NCBI GenBank assembly: GCA_029884275.1
Contig: JAOUIC010000007.1
Span: 1-15,174, forward strand
Direction: 5' to 3'
Length of the DNA stretch: 15,174 nt
DNA from: Gemmatimonadota bacterium
Lineage (GTDB): Bacteria > Gemmatimonadota > Gemmatimonadetes > Gemmatimonadales > GWC2-71-9
Every line of letters starts with the position of its first letter. Position 1 is the stretch's first letter. This document shows, one piece after another, positions 1-6,538 of this stretch. The notes below the pieces were generated by a model. The model made no database searches, was not told where the DNA came from, and saw only the letters and a program-made list of their open reading frames with translations. Both the position numbers and the translations under genes were made by a program.

Positions 1-1
1 C

Positions 2-676
2 TTCGTGGACACCGTCTTCGAGGCGGACCTCACCCTGATCAACCGGTCGCAGGCGGACGGGATCATCTGGGCCAAGGAGGTCGAGGACTACCAGCGCTTC
101 GGCGTGGTGGTGACCGACCGGGATGGCTACATGACGAAGATCGTCGAGAAGCCGTCCGAGCCGATCTCGAAGCTGGCCAACATCGGTCTCTACTACATCA
201 GGGACACTGCCGCGCTGTGGAAGGGGATCGACCATGTGCTGACGAGCCCGGCCAACAAGGGCGAGTTCTTCCTGACCGACGCCTTCCAGCACATGATCGA
301 AAGCGGACGGAAGATCCTGACTGCCGAGGTGGGCGGGTGGTACGACTGCGGCAAGCTCGACACCCTGCTCGAGACCAACGAGATCCTGCTCCGGAAGGGC
401 GCGGCCAGGCGGCGGGAGTTTCCCGGCGTGACCATCCACGACCCGGTACTGATCGAGGACGGGGTGAGCGTGGAGCGAAGCGTGGTCGGGCCCAATGTGA
501 CGCTCAAGGCGGGGACGAAGGTCAGCGACAGCCGGCTGGCCCACACCATCGTGGGCTCACAGTGCACGCTTTCGGGGGCGACGCTGCACCACGCGATGCT
601 GGGAAGCTCGGTGGTGGTGCGAAACTTCAAGGGCAGCGGGACGCTGGGGGATCACAGCGAGGTGATCGGGGACTAG
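2..676 (+). CDS. Sugar-phosphate nucleotidyltransferase, 3' part (partial at window start)
   Basis: This is the C-terminal part of a nucleotidyltransferase that activates a sugar 1-phosphate to an NDP-sugar, acting in the cytoplasm for cell-surface polysaccharide or glycan precursors. The reading frame is open at the left edge (the first full codon is TTC at 2-4), so the true start and the N-terminal GxGTRL nucleotide-binding loop lie outside the window. Visible family features are IVEKPSEP, the sugar-binding ANIGLYYI stretch, GEFFLTDAFQHMI, and GGWYDCGKLDTLLETN, as in glucose-1-phosphate thymidylyl/uridylyltransferases. The last 85 or so residues are a hexapeptide-like left-handed beta-helix (VTIHDPVLIEDGVSVERSVVG and following), as in long-form enzymes. 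The sugar and nucleotide cannot be fixed from this part. It ends in TAG at 674-676, which overlaps the stop of the opposing decarboxylase gene. Confidence 0.88.
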   Translation, partial: FVDTVFEADLTLINRSQADGIIWAKEVEDYQRFGVVVTDRDGYMTKIVEKPSEPISKLANIGLYYIRDTAALWKGIDHVLTSPANKGEFFLTDAFQHMIESGRKILTAEVGGWYDCGKLDTLLETNEILLRKGAARRREFPGVTIHDPVLIEDGVSVERSVVGPNVTLKAGTKVSDSRLAHTIVGSQCTLSGATLHHAMLGSSVVVRNFKGSGTLGDHSEVIGD

Positions 677-2085
677 TTCTCCGCTGCCTGCCTCACCTCC
701 CCGACCAGTCGCTCGATGTCGGCATCGGTGGTGCGCCAGCCGCAGGCGCAGATCCTGAGCGCCAGCGCGCCCCGGATCCTGGTGGTCGATATGAAGAAGT
801 GGCCGTCGGCATTCACCCGCTCCAGTACCCGCTGATTGAGCGCGTCGAGCGCCGCTGGCTCGTCGAGCCTGGCGGGGTGGGCCCGGAAGCAGAAGATGGC
901 CAGCCGCGCCGGGGCGAGGACCTCGAGCCCCGGCGTCGCCCTGACGAGTCGCTCGGCCAGTTCGGCCCGGCCGATGCTCGCACCGATCTCCTCTGCCAGC
1001 CGCTCGGTGCCGTAGTAGCTCACCCCGGTCCAGACCTTGATGGCCCGCGCCTCCCGCGAGAGCTGCTCTCCGTAGTCCGCGAAATTCACCTCCCCGCCAC
1101 TCCCCCCCAGGTCCCTCAGGTAGTCGGGCAGGATGTGGAAGGCGTCGAGCAGCCGGCGCGGCTCGCGCGCGAGCAGCGATCCGCACTCGAACGGGACGTA
1201 GAGCCACTTGTGCGGGTCGAGGGTGACGCTGTCCGCCAGCCCGATCCCCTCGAGCTCCGCCTTGCCTCGCGGGCAGAGCGCGGCGAATCCGCCGTACGCC
1301 GCGTCCACATGGAACCAGATGCCGTGTTCCCGGCACAGGGAGGCAATCTCGGGCAGTGGATCGGTGGCGCCGGTGTTGGTGGTGCCCGCCGAGCCGACCA
1401 CCGCGACGGGCAGGAACCCGGCCGCGCGATCGGCATGGATGGCCTGCTCCAGCGCGGGCAGGCGCATCCTGAACGAGTCATCCACCGGCAGGATGCGCAG
1501 ATTGGCCCGGGGGATCCCCGCAATCCACGCGGCGCGCACCACGGAGGAGTGCATCTGGTTCGAGGTATAGACGGAGAGCCGCGGGATCCGGCTCGCATCG
1601 TCTCCCACCACCGCGTGCCGCGCCGCGACCAGCGCCATCAGGTTGGCGGTGGATCCCCCCGACGTGAGCAGGCCACCGGTCCCCTCCGGCATCCCGATCC
1701 ACTGCCGGAACCACTCCAGCACCGTCACTTCCAGCATCGCGGGTCCGCTGGCGACCGCCCAGGCCCCGCCGAAGAAGTTGTACCCCGCAGCCAGCCAGTC
1801 GCCCATCACCGCGGGAAACGTCGCGCAGCTCTGCACATAGGCGAGGAACCCGGGATGGGGCTCTGGCGTGTGATGCGGAAAGACCCGGGTTTCGAGGAAC
1901 GCCATCAGGGCGTCGAAATCGGCGCCCTCCCGCGGTGGCGGGGTGTAGATCAGCGGCTCGGCTTCCCGCCGGGAGAGCGTCTTGACCACGCGCTGTTCAC
2001 GCAGTCCCGCGAGATGGCGGGCCACATGGTCGGCGACTTGGCGGCCCAGGCGCTGCATGGTGGCGTGGTCGAGTTCGAGCGACAC
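673..2085 (-). CDS. Pyridoxal-phosphate-dependent amino-acid decarboxylase (group II, aromatic-L-amino-acid type)
   Basis: This 470-residue cytosolic enzyme removes the alpha-carboxyl of an amino acid using PLP. Its length matches bacterial aromatic amino-acid (DOPA/tryptophan-type) decarboxylases. Motifs in order are HPGF near residue 77, the phosphate-binding TSGGSTANL at 141-149, SNQMHSS with the ring-stacking His179, FHVDAAYGG with the pyridine-nitrogen Asp261, and LDPHKWL with the Schiff-base Lys293. All catalytic residues are present. The GTG at 2085 is chosen because it is the most upstream start (an in-frame TGA lies three codons upstream) and because LDHATMQRLGRQVADHV aligns with the usual N-terminal helix; ATG at 2058 is a shorter alternative. 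No Shine-Dalgarno sequence is visible. The substrate is not determined; aromatic amino acids are the family default, but other group II substrates are possible. The gene is a single unit facing the nucleotidyltransferase, with no terminator hairpin between them. Confidence 0.93.
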   Translation of the reverse strand: MSLELDHATMQRLGRQVADHVARHLAGLREQRVVKTLSRREAEPLIYTPPPREGADFDALMAFLETRVFPHHTPEPHPGFLAYVQSCATFPAVMGDWLAAGYNFFGGAWAVASGPAMLEVTVLEWFRQWIGMPEGTGGLLTSGGSTANLMALVAARHAVVGDDASRIPRLSVYTSNQMHSSVVRAAWIAGIPRANLRILPVDDSFRMRLPALEQAIHADRAAGFLPVAVVGSAGTTNTGATDPLPEIASLCREHGIWFHVDAAYGGFAALCPRGKAELEGIGLADSVTLDPHKWLYVPFECGSLLAREPRRLLDAFHILPDYLRDLGGSGGEVNFADYGEQLSREARAIKVWTGVSYYGTERLAEEIGASIGRAELAERLVRATPGLEVLAPARLAIFCFRAHPARLDEPAALDALNQRVLERVNADGHFFISTTRIRGALALRICACGWRTTDADIERLVGEVRQAAEN

Positions 2086-2090
2086 GGCGA

Positions 2091-2160
2091 GTCAGGGGGT
2101 CAGGGGGTCGGCCGGTCAGGGGGTGGGCCATTCGGCCAGCTGACTCTCAGACCCCCTGAT
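2091..2160. repeat. CAGGGGGT repeat cluster with an inverted copy
   Basis: The unit GTCAGGGGGT occurs at 2091-2100, at 2099-2108 (overlapping the first) and at 2115-2124. An inverted copy, ACCCCCTGAT, lies at 2151-2160. The third direct copy and the inverted copy can pair over 9 of 10 positions. Inside the loop, GGCC at 2126-2129 and GGCC at 2134-2137 can form a small hairpin with an ATTC loop. The cluster begins only five bases upstream of the decarboxylase GTG start, so it lies in that gene's leader or promoter. It may be an operator, a REP-like palindrome, or a decayed repeat. Its function is unknown. Confidence 0.6.
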
Positions 2161-2217
2161 GATCTCGGGAAGGGTAAGTGAAGGTTCCTTTGGCCGGAAT
2201 GGGGCGCTCGAAGGGCT

Positions 2218-2254
2218 GTTCCGCTCTCCCTCCGGGTTGGCTATCATCCCGCCA
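2218..2254 (+). promoter_or_regulatory. Candidate promoter of the DUF885 gene (leaderless layout)
   Basis: TATCAT at 2242-2247 matches the sigma-70 -10 box in five of six bases and is followed by CCCGCC and then the ATG at 2254. A transcript starting about seven bases after the -10 box would begin at or next to the start codon, so the mRNA would be leaderless; consistent with this, no Shine-Dalgarno sequence is seen. The -35 region around 2218-2224 (TGTTCCG) is weak. Confidence 0.42.
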
Positions 2255-3852
2255 TGACGGCAATCGCCGATCTGTACCGATCCTACCTTGACCTGCGCTG
2301 GCACTTCGACCCCGCCGCGGCCACCGGCGCCGGCGTGTCCACCCACGACGACCGGCTGGGAGACTTCTCGCCGGACCGGATGCGGGAGCACCTCGCCGGC
2401 TTCAAGGCCCTGGCCGGGGCAGTGGAGGACGTCGAAGTCGAGGACGTGGAGGAGGAGATCGACCGCACCGCGTTTCTCGACGAGGTGCGCGTCACGGTCT
2501 TCCGGTTCGAGCGCGAGCGTCCCCACCTGCACGACCCGAGTTTCTGGCTGTCGCATCTCTACGGGGCCTTCCAGGCGCTGCTGCGCCGCCGGAACGAAGC
2601 GCCGCGCGACCGTGCCCGAGCCCTGCTCAGCCGACTGCAGGCGGCTCCCGGATTCCTCGGCCATGCCCGTGACACGATCGTCGAACCGCCGCAGGTCTTC
2701 CTCGACACCGCCACGGCCATGGCCGCGGCGGGGCCGGCGCTGTTCGAGGCCGTGGCCGAGGCGATCCGCCAGGCGGACCCCACGGCGTCCGCGGTCGTGG
2801 ATGACGCGCAGGCGGAGGCTGAGGCGGCGGTGGCCCGGTTCGGGCTTGCGCTCCGCGGTGACCTCCGGGCGCATCACGACGATCTCTCCTTTGCCATCGG
2901 CGAGGAGCAGTTCAACCGGCGGCTGCACCACGAGCACGCCCTGCAAGCCACCGCCCCGGAGCTCTATCGCTATGGCATGCACCTGACGATGGAAGTGGCC
3001 CGGGACGTTGAGAGGATCGCGCGGGAGATCGACCCGAGTGTGTCGTGGCGCACGGTGATCGAACGACTGCGCCTGTCGTCGCCGGTGGGGCCGGACCTCC
3101 ACGGCGCGTTCCAGGACGCGACCGAGCGTGCCGTGACGTTTCTGGCGGCTCGAGACCTGGTGACCTTCCCGGCCGGCGAGCTGGAGATCGTCGAAACGCC
3201 GTCTTTTCTCCGGCCGATCATTCCCTTCGCCGCCTACAGCCAGCCGTCGGTGTTCGGCGCCGATCCGATCGGCCGGCTCTACGTGACGACCCCTGCCAAC
3301 GGGCAGGCGAGCGGATCGCGTCACGAGATCCCGGTCACCGCGGTGCATGAGGCATGGCCGGGGCATCACCTGCAGAAACTGACCGCGCGCGGAGCCTCGT
3401 CCGACATCCGCCGGATTACCTGGTCGCCGGTGACGGTCGAAGGGTGGGCGCTCTACGCCGAGGAACTCATGGCGGAGCAGGGGTTCTTCGCGTCGGCCGA
3501 GGAGCGCCTGTTCCACCGGCTGCACCTGCTGTGGCGCGCGCTGCGCATCGTGCTCGACGTCGGGCTGCACACCAGGGGGATGACCCCCGATCAGGCGGTG
3601 GACATGCTGGTGGATGTGGTGGCCATGGACCGCGGCCACGCCCGGGCGGAGGTGAGCCGCTACTGTGCCTGGCCGACCTACCAGCTCTGTTACGCTGTCG
3701 GGCGGCGGGAACTGCTCCATCTGCGCGAGGCGTGGCGCGAGGCCGCCGGCCCCTCGGCGCCACTCCGCCAGTTCCATGACGCCGTGCTGGCGTATGGCGG
3801 CCTTCCCGTCTCCTTGAGCCGCTGGGGCATGGGGCTCGGACTTGATGAGTAG
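2254..3852 (+). CDS. DUF885 family protein, putative zinc metallopeptidase
   Basis: This 532-residue protein belongs to the DUF885 family, whose members are typically 550-600 residues and are thought to be zinc-dependent peptidases. The expected family motifs are visible in the C-terminal half: HEAWPGHHLQ (His365, Glu366, His371, His372), EGWALYAEEL starting at Glu396, and AWPTYQLCYAVGRREL towards the end. The first half is helical and charged, with no signal peptide, so a cytoplasmic location is likely. The ATG at 2254 is preceded by a -10-like TATCAT with only six bases between, and there is no ribosome-binding site. The stop overlaps the start of the MFS gene by 8 bp, which suggests a coupled operon. 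Hydrolytic activity and substrate are inferred from family only. Confidence 0.92.
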   Translation: MTAIADLYRSYLDLRWHFDPAAATGAGVSTHDDRLGDFSPDRMREHLAGFKALAGAVEDVEVEDVEEEIDRTAFLDEVRVTVFRFERERPHLHDPSFWLSHLYGAFQALLRRRNEAPRDRARALLSRLQAAPGFLGHARDTIVEPPQVFLDTATAMAAAGPALFEAVAEAIRQADPTASAVVDDAQAEAEAAVARFGLALRGDLRAHHDDLSFAIGEEQFNRRLHHEHALQATAPELYRYGMHLTMEVARDVERIAREIDPSVSWRTVIERLRLSSPVGPDLHGAFQDATERAVTFLAARDLVTFPAGELEIVETPSFLRPIIPFAAYSQPSVFGADPIGRLYVTTPANGQASGSRHEIPVTAVHEAWPGHHLQKLTARGASSDIRRITWSPVTVEGWALYAEELMAEQGFFASAEERLFHRLHLLWRALRIVLDVGLHTRGMTPDQAVDMLVDVVAMDRGHARAEVSRYCAWPTYQLCYAVGRRELLHLREAWREAAGPSAPLRQFHDAVLAYGGLPVSLSRWGMGLGLDE

Positions 3853-5047
3853 CGCTGGCGGCACTGCCGACCGGCGCCACGCCTCCATCTCCCCCACCGT
3901 CAAGGGGCTCTCCGTCGTCTCGCTGCTCAACGACTTCGCCAGCGAGATGGTCTACCCGCTGCTGCCGGCCTTCGTCACCGGCACACTGGGGGGAGGGGCG
4001 GTGACGCTGGCGGCGCTCGATGGGACGGCGGACCTCGTGGCAGCGGCCTCGAAATGGTGGAGCGGACTCAAGGCCGACCGCCCCGGCTGGAGCCGGCCGC
4101 TGATGCTCGTCGGGTACGGCGTTGCCATCGTGGTCCGTCCCATGATGGCCCTGGCGGGCGCTGCGTGGCAGGTCGTGGCGCTCCGGGCGGCCGACCGCCT
4201 GGGGAAGGGGGTCAGGACGCCTCCCCGCGATGCCATGATCGCGGCGGTGACGACTCCCGAACTCCGAGGCCGGGCGTTCGGATTCCATCGCGCCGCCGAC
4301 CATTTCGGCTCGATTCCCGGCGCGCTGCTCGCCTGGTGGCTCCTCAGTCAGGCCGTCCCCACTCGATCGGTGCTCGCATTCAGCGCCATCCCGGGGCTAC
4401 TGTCGCTGCTGGTGCTGCACCGGGTGCTTCGGAGCGCGCCCGAGACCACGCCGTCAGCCGCGACGCTTGCCGCCGCCCCACCTGATGCGACCGGCACCGT
4501 CTTCTGGGCTCCGGTGGCCGTTCTGGCCCTGCTGGTGCTCTGCCGGGTGCCGGAAGCGCTGCTGCTGCTCCGGCTGCAGGATCTGGGTGTTGCCACGGCG
4601 GTGATTCCGCTGGTGTGGGCCGGGCTCCACGTGATTCGGAGTCTGGTGTCCTACCCGGGGGGCTGGCTGACGGACCGACTCGGGCCACGGCGGCTGGTCA
4701 CGGCCGGGGGACTCGCATTCGCGGCGGGCGCCGCCGCCCTGGGGGGCGCGGTGAGCACGGCGGGAGGGGTCGGTGTCTTCCTGTGCCTCGGACTGGTCGC
4801 CGGTCTGATGGAGCCGGCGGAGCGGTCGCTCGTGGCGCGGCTCGCTCCGCGGCGTACCGGCCGCGGCTTCGGGGCGTATCATGCCCTGACCGGCTTCGCC
4901 GCGCTGCCCGCGGCGCTCCTGTTCGGGGCGGTCTACCAGCGTCAGGGTGGTGATGTGGCCCTTTATCTGTCCGCGGCGTTGATGGTGATTGCAACGGTCT
5001 GCTGGTGGCCCGCCATGGGCCAGAGCCCACAACGAGGTCAGGCATGA
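3845..5047 (+). CDS. MFS transporter (MJ1317-like group)
   Basis: This 400-residue integral inner-membrane protein has about 12 hydrophobic segments, the normal size for a major facilitator superfamily carrier. The N-terminal SLLNDFASEMVYPLLPAF and the loop LGKGVRTPPRD (residues 119-129) are signatures of a broad MFS group annotated as MJ1317-like; the substrate is unknown (drug or metabolite efflux is common). A second-half TDRLGPRRLV loop marks the pseudo-repeat. The ATG at 3845 is preferred; the TTG immediately before it (3842) is possible. The start lies inside the 3' end of the DUF885 gene (8-bp overlap) and the stop overlaps the next start as ATGA, so all three genes are probably cotranslated. 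There is no clear ribosome-binding site, as expected for coupling. Confidence 0.9.
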   Translation: MSSAGGTADRRHASISPTVKGLSVVSLLNDFASEMVYPLLPAFVTGTLGGGAVTLAALDGTADLVAAASKWWSGLKADRPGWSRPLMLVGYGVAIVVRPMMALAGAAWQVVALRAADRLGKGVRTPPRDAMIAAVTTPELRGRAFGFHRAADHFGSIPGALLAWWLLSQAVPTRSVLAFSAIPGLLSLLVLHRVLRSAPETTPSAATLAAAPPDATGTVFWAPVAVLALLVLCRVPEALLLLRLQDLGVATAVIPLVWAGLHVIRSLVSYPGGWLTDRLGPRRLVTAGGLAFAAGAAALGGAVSTAGGVGVFLCLGLVAGLMEPAERSLVARLAPRRTGRGFGAYHALTGFAALPAALLFGAVYQRQGGDVALYLSAALMVIATVCWWPAMGQSPQRGQA

Positions 5048-5934
5048 GGACCGGCCGATCCGCCGTCCTGGCGGCGCTTCTGGCGATGACGCTGTGTGCC
5101 GGTCCCGCGGTGGCCCAGGTGCAGGTCCGTCTGGGCGATCCGGCCCGCACGACGTACTCCGAGATCCACGACGCGCTGCGCGAAGGAACCCCCGACGCGG
5201 ACTCGGTGGGCGCCATCACGCGGGAGGTCTCCACTGCCTCACTGTGGAACCGTGTCTGGGCGGCCGCGACCGGGGAGGGGTCGTGGAGCGACGGCCTCCT
5301 GGCCTTGAACCGGCTGGCGGAGCTCAGGAACCCGGGGAGCATGGACAGCGTGCTGGCCTGGCGCCAGCGCATTGTGGAGCAGGAACTGCCGCCGCCGCCA
5401 GCGACCGACCTGAACGACCTGCTGCCTGGGCTTCGGGCGATCCAGCTCGAGCTCGACCGCGCCCGGGTGGGTGACAGCGCTGTGCTGGCCGACTTTCTCT
5501 CGCGAGTTGGCGAAGGTCACTACGACCACGGCGACGCCTGGGTGGTCGGGCGGCTCGGCGCCGGGGCGGGCGACTCGCTCGCGGCCCGGTTCCTCTCCGC
5601 CCCGACTCGCGACCTCCGCGTCCGCTACCTCACGCTGCTCAGCTATTCGACCGACACCGCGCACATTCGACTGCTTCACCGTGTCTTCGCGGCGCCGGAC
5701 AGCTTCGACCTCCCGCTCCGGTCGGGGAGCCGCGCCTCGGACGGCTTGATCTGGATCGGAACCAGGCAGGCGGCGGCGGCACTGCTCTCGGCGCGAGACG
5801 CGGCCCGCGCGCGCGGGATCTACGCCGATCCCCGCCTGGGACACGCCGACCTGGATTTCCTCGGCAACGACAGCTCGGTGGTCGTCAGCCGGACCGGTCG
5901 GTGGCTGACCGAGTGGCTGGAGATTCTCCCGTAG
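5044..5934 (+). CDS. Exported protein of unknown function
   Basis: This 296-residue protein has a clear Sec signal peptide: a basic start (MRTGR), a hydrophobic core at about residues 7-18, and a likely cleavage AVA|QVQ after residue 24. The mature part is mostly charged helix-forming sequence with several LxxLxxL-type stretches, which may be HEAT-like or TPR-like, but I recognise no domain and no catalytic motif. It is therefore likely periplasmic. The ATG at 5044 is chosen over upstream in-frame starts because it begins the signal peptide and has GAGGT at 5034-5038 with a 5-base spacer. It overlaps the MFS stop by 4 bp (ATGA), so it probably belongs to the DUF885/MFS operon and is its last gene. 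A perfect hairpin follows the stop. Confidence 0.8.
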   Translation: MRTGRSAVLAALLAMTLCAGPAVAQVQVRLGDPARTTYSEIHDALREGTPDADSVGAITREVSTASLWNRVWAAATGEGSWSDGLLALNRLAELRNPGSMDSVLAWRQRIVEQELPPPPATDLNDLLPGLRAIQLELDRARVGDSAVLADFLSRVGEGHYDHGDAWVVGRLGAGAGDSLAARFLSAPTRDLRVRYLTLLSYSTDTAHIRLLHRVFAAPDSFDLPLRSGSRASDGLIWIGTRQAAAALLSARDAARARGIYADPRLGHADLDFLGNDSSVVVSRTGRWLTEWLEILP

Positions 5935-5935
5935 G

Positions 5936-5955
5936 GGCGGAGCGCCGGCTCCGCC
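5936..5955. terminator. Bidirectional terminator-like hairpin between convergent genes
   Basis: GGCGGAGC at 5936-5943 and GCTCCGCC at 5948-5955 form a perfect 8-bp stem with a 4-base loop (GCCG). It fills most of the 24-bp gap between the stop of the exported-protein gene and the stop of the DUF502 gene. There is no U-run on either strand, so it is a poor classical intrinsic terminator, but its position between convergent genes and its perfection support a role in transcript ends on both strands. Confidence 0.65.
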
Positions 5956-5958
5956 TCA

Positions 5959-6510
5959 TCACCGGTCTCCCACCTCCGCCACCCCGCCAGACACCACAAA
6001 GGTCATGACCTGCGCGCTTGGCACCTCCAGCGGCTGGACCCGGTCGCGGGGAAGCACCAGAGTCTGTCCGGCGAAGTTGTAGGACTGCGGCAGGTACACG
6101 CTGACGTGGTCGGCCATTCCGAACTCCGCCAGCGACTCCCGGGTGAGAAAGCCGATCGCCTTGATGCCGAGCTGCTGGTCGAGCGTGACCAGCACCGCCT
6201 TGCCGAACCGCCGTTTTTCCCCCACGAATGCGCCCATCACTTCCTTGATGCCGTGGTAGAGGAACCGCACCCCGGGGAGATGCTCCAGCAGGTCCTCGAT
6301 CCAGTCGAGCAGGCGCCGGGTCAGGAAGTTGGAGCCGAGGAATCCGACCGCCGTGACGAGGGCGATCGTGGCGAGGAACCCCACTCCCGGTATCGGGATG
6401 TTGAGCCAGCCGTCCACCGTCGTGAAGACCTGCCACAGGACAAAGACCGTGAGCCCGACCGGGGCCGTCAGGATCACGCCGTTCAGGAAGTACTTGGCCA
6501 GTCGTTTCAC
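5959..6510 (-). CDS. DUF502 family membrane protein
   Basis: This 183-residue protein matches the DUF502 family of small inner-membrane proteins of unknown function. It starts KRLAKYFLNGVILTAPVGLTVFVLWQVF (first membrane segment about residues 7-29). A second segment follows at about 37-62 (IPIPGVGFLATIALVTAVGFLG), and then the conserved cytoplasmic part with LPGVRFLYHGIKEVMGAF and LVTLDQQLGIKAIGFLTRE. The GTG at 6510 is chosen because it begins the conserved family start and has GAGG five bases upstream; a longer frame reaching 6693 runs into the cstA gene and has a non-family, Arg/Pro/Ser-rich N-terminus. It lies 28 bp behind the CstA gene on the same strand, so the two are probably one operon. 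Its role with CstA is unproven. Confidence 0.88.
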   Translation of the reverse strand: MKRLAKYFLNGVILTAPVGLTVFVLWQVFTTVDGWLNIPIPGVGFLATIALVTAVGFLGSNFLTRRLLDWIEDLLEHLPGVRFLYHGIKEVMGAFVGEKRRFGKAVLVTLDQQLGIKAIGFLTRESLAEFGMADHVSVYLPQSYNFAGQTLVLPRDRVQPLEVPSAQVMTFVVSGGVAEVGDR

Positions 6511-6538
6511 GGGAGCCTCGGCTTGCGGAGCGGGGGAG

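Noticed and set aside
217..2181. 654-codon open frame on the + strand
   Set aside because: It runs antisense to the decarboxylase and out of frame over the nucleotidyltransferase. Its translation is Arg/Gly/Pro/Glu-rich and has no family motif; it is a high-GC shadow.
2116..3930. 604-codon open frame on the - strand
   Set aside because: It is antisense to DUF885, with His/Arg/Gly-rich low-complexity translation and no motif. The + strand frame has HEAWPGHH and other family motifs.
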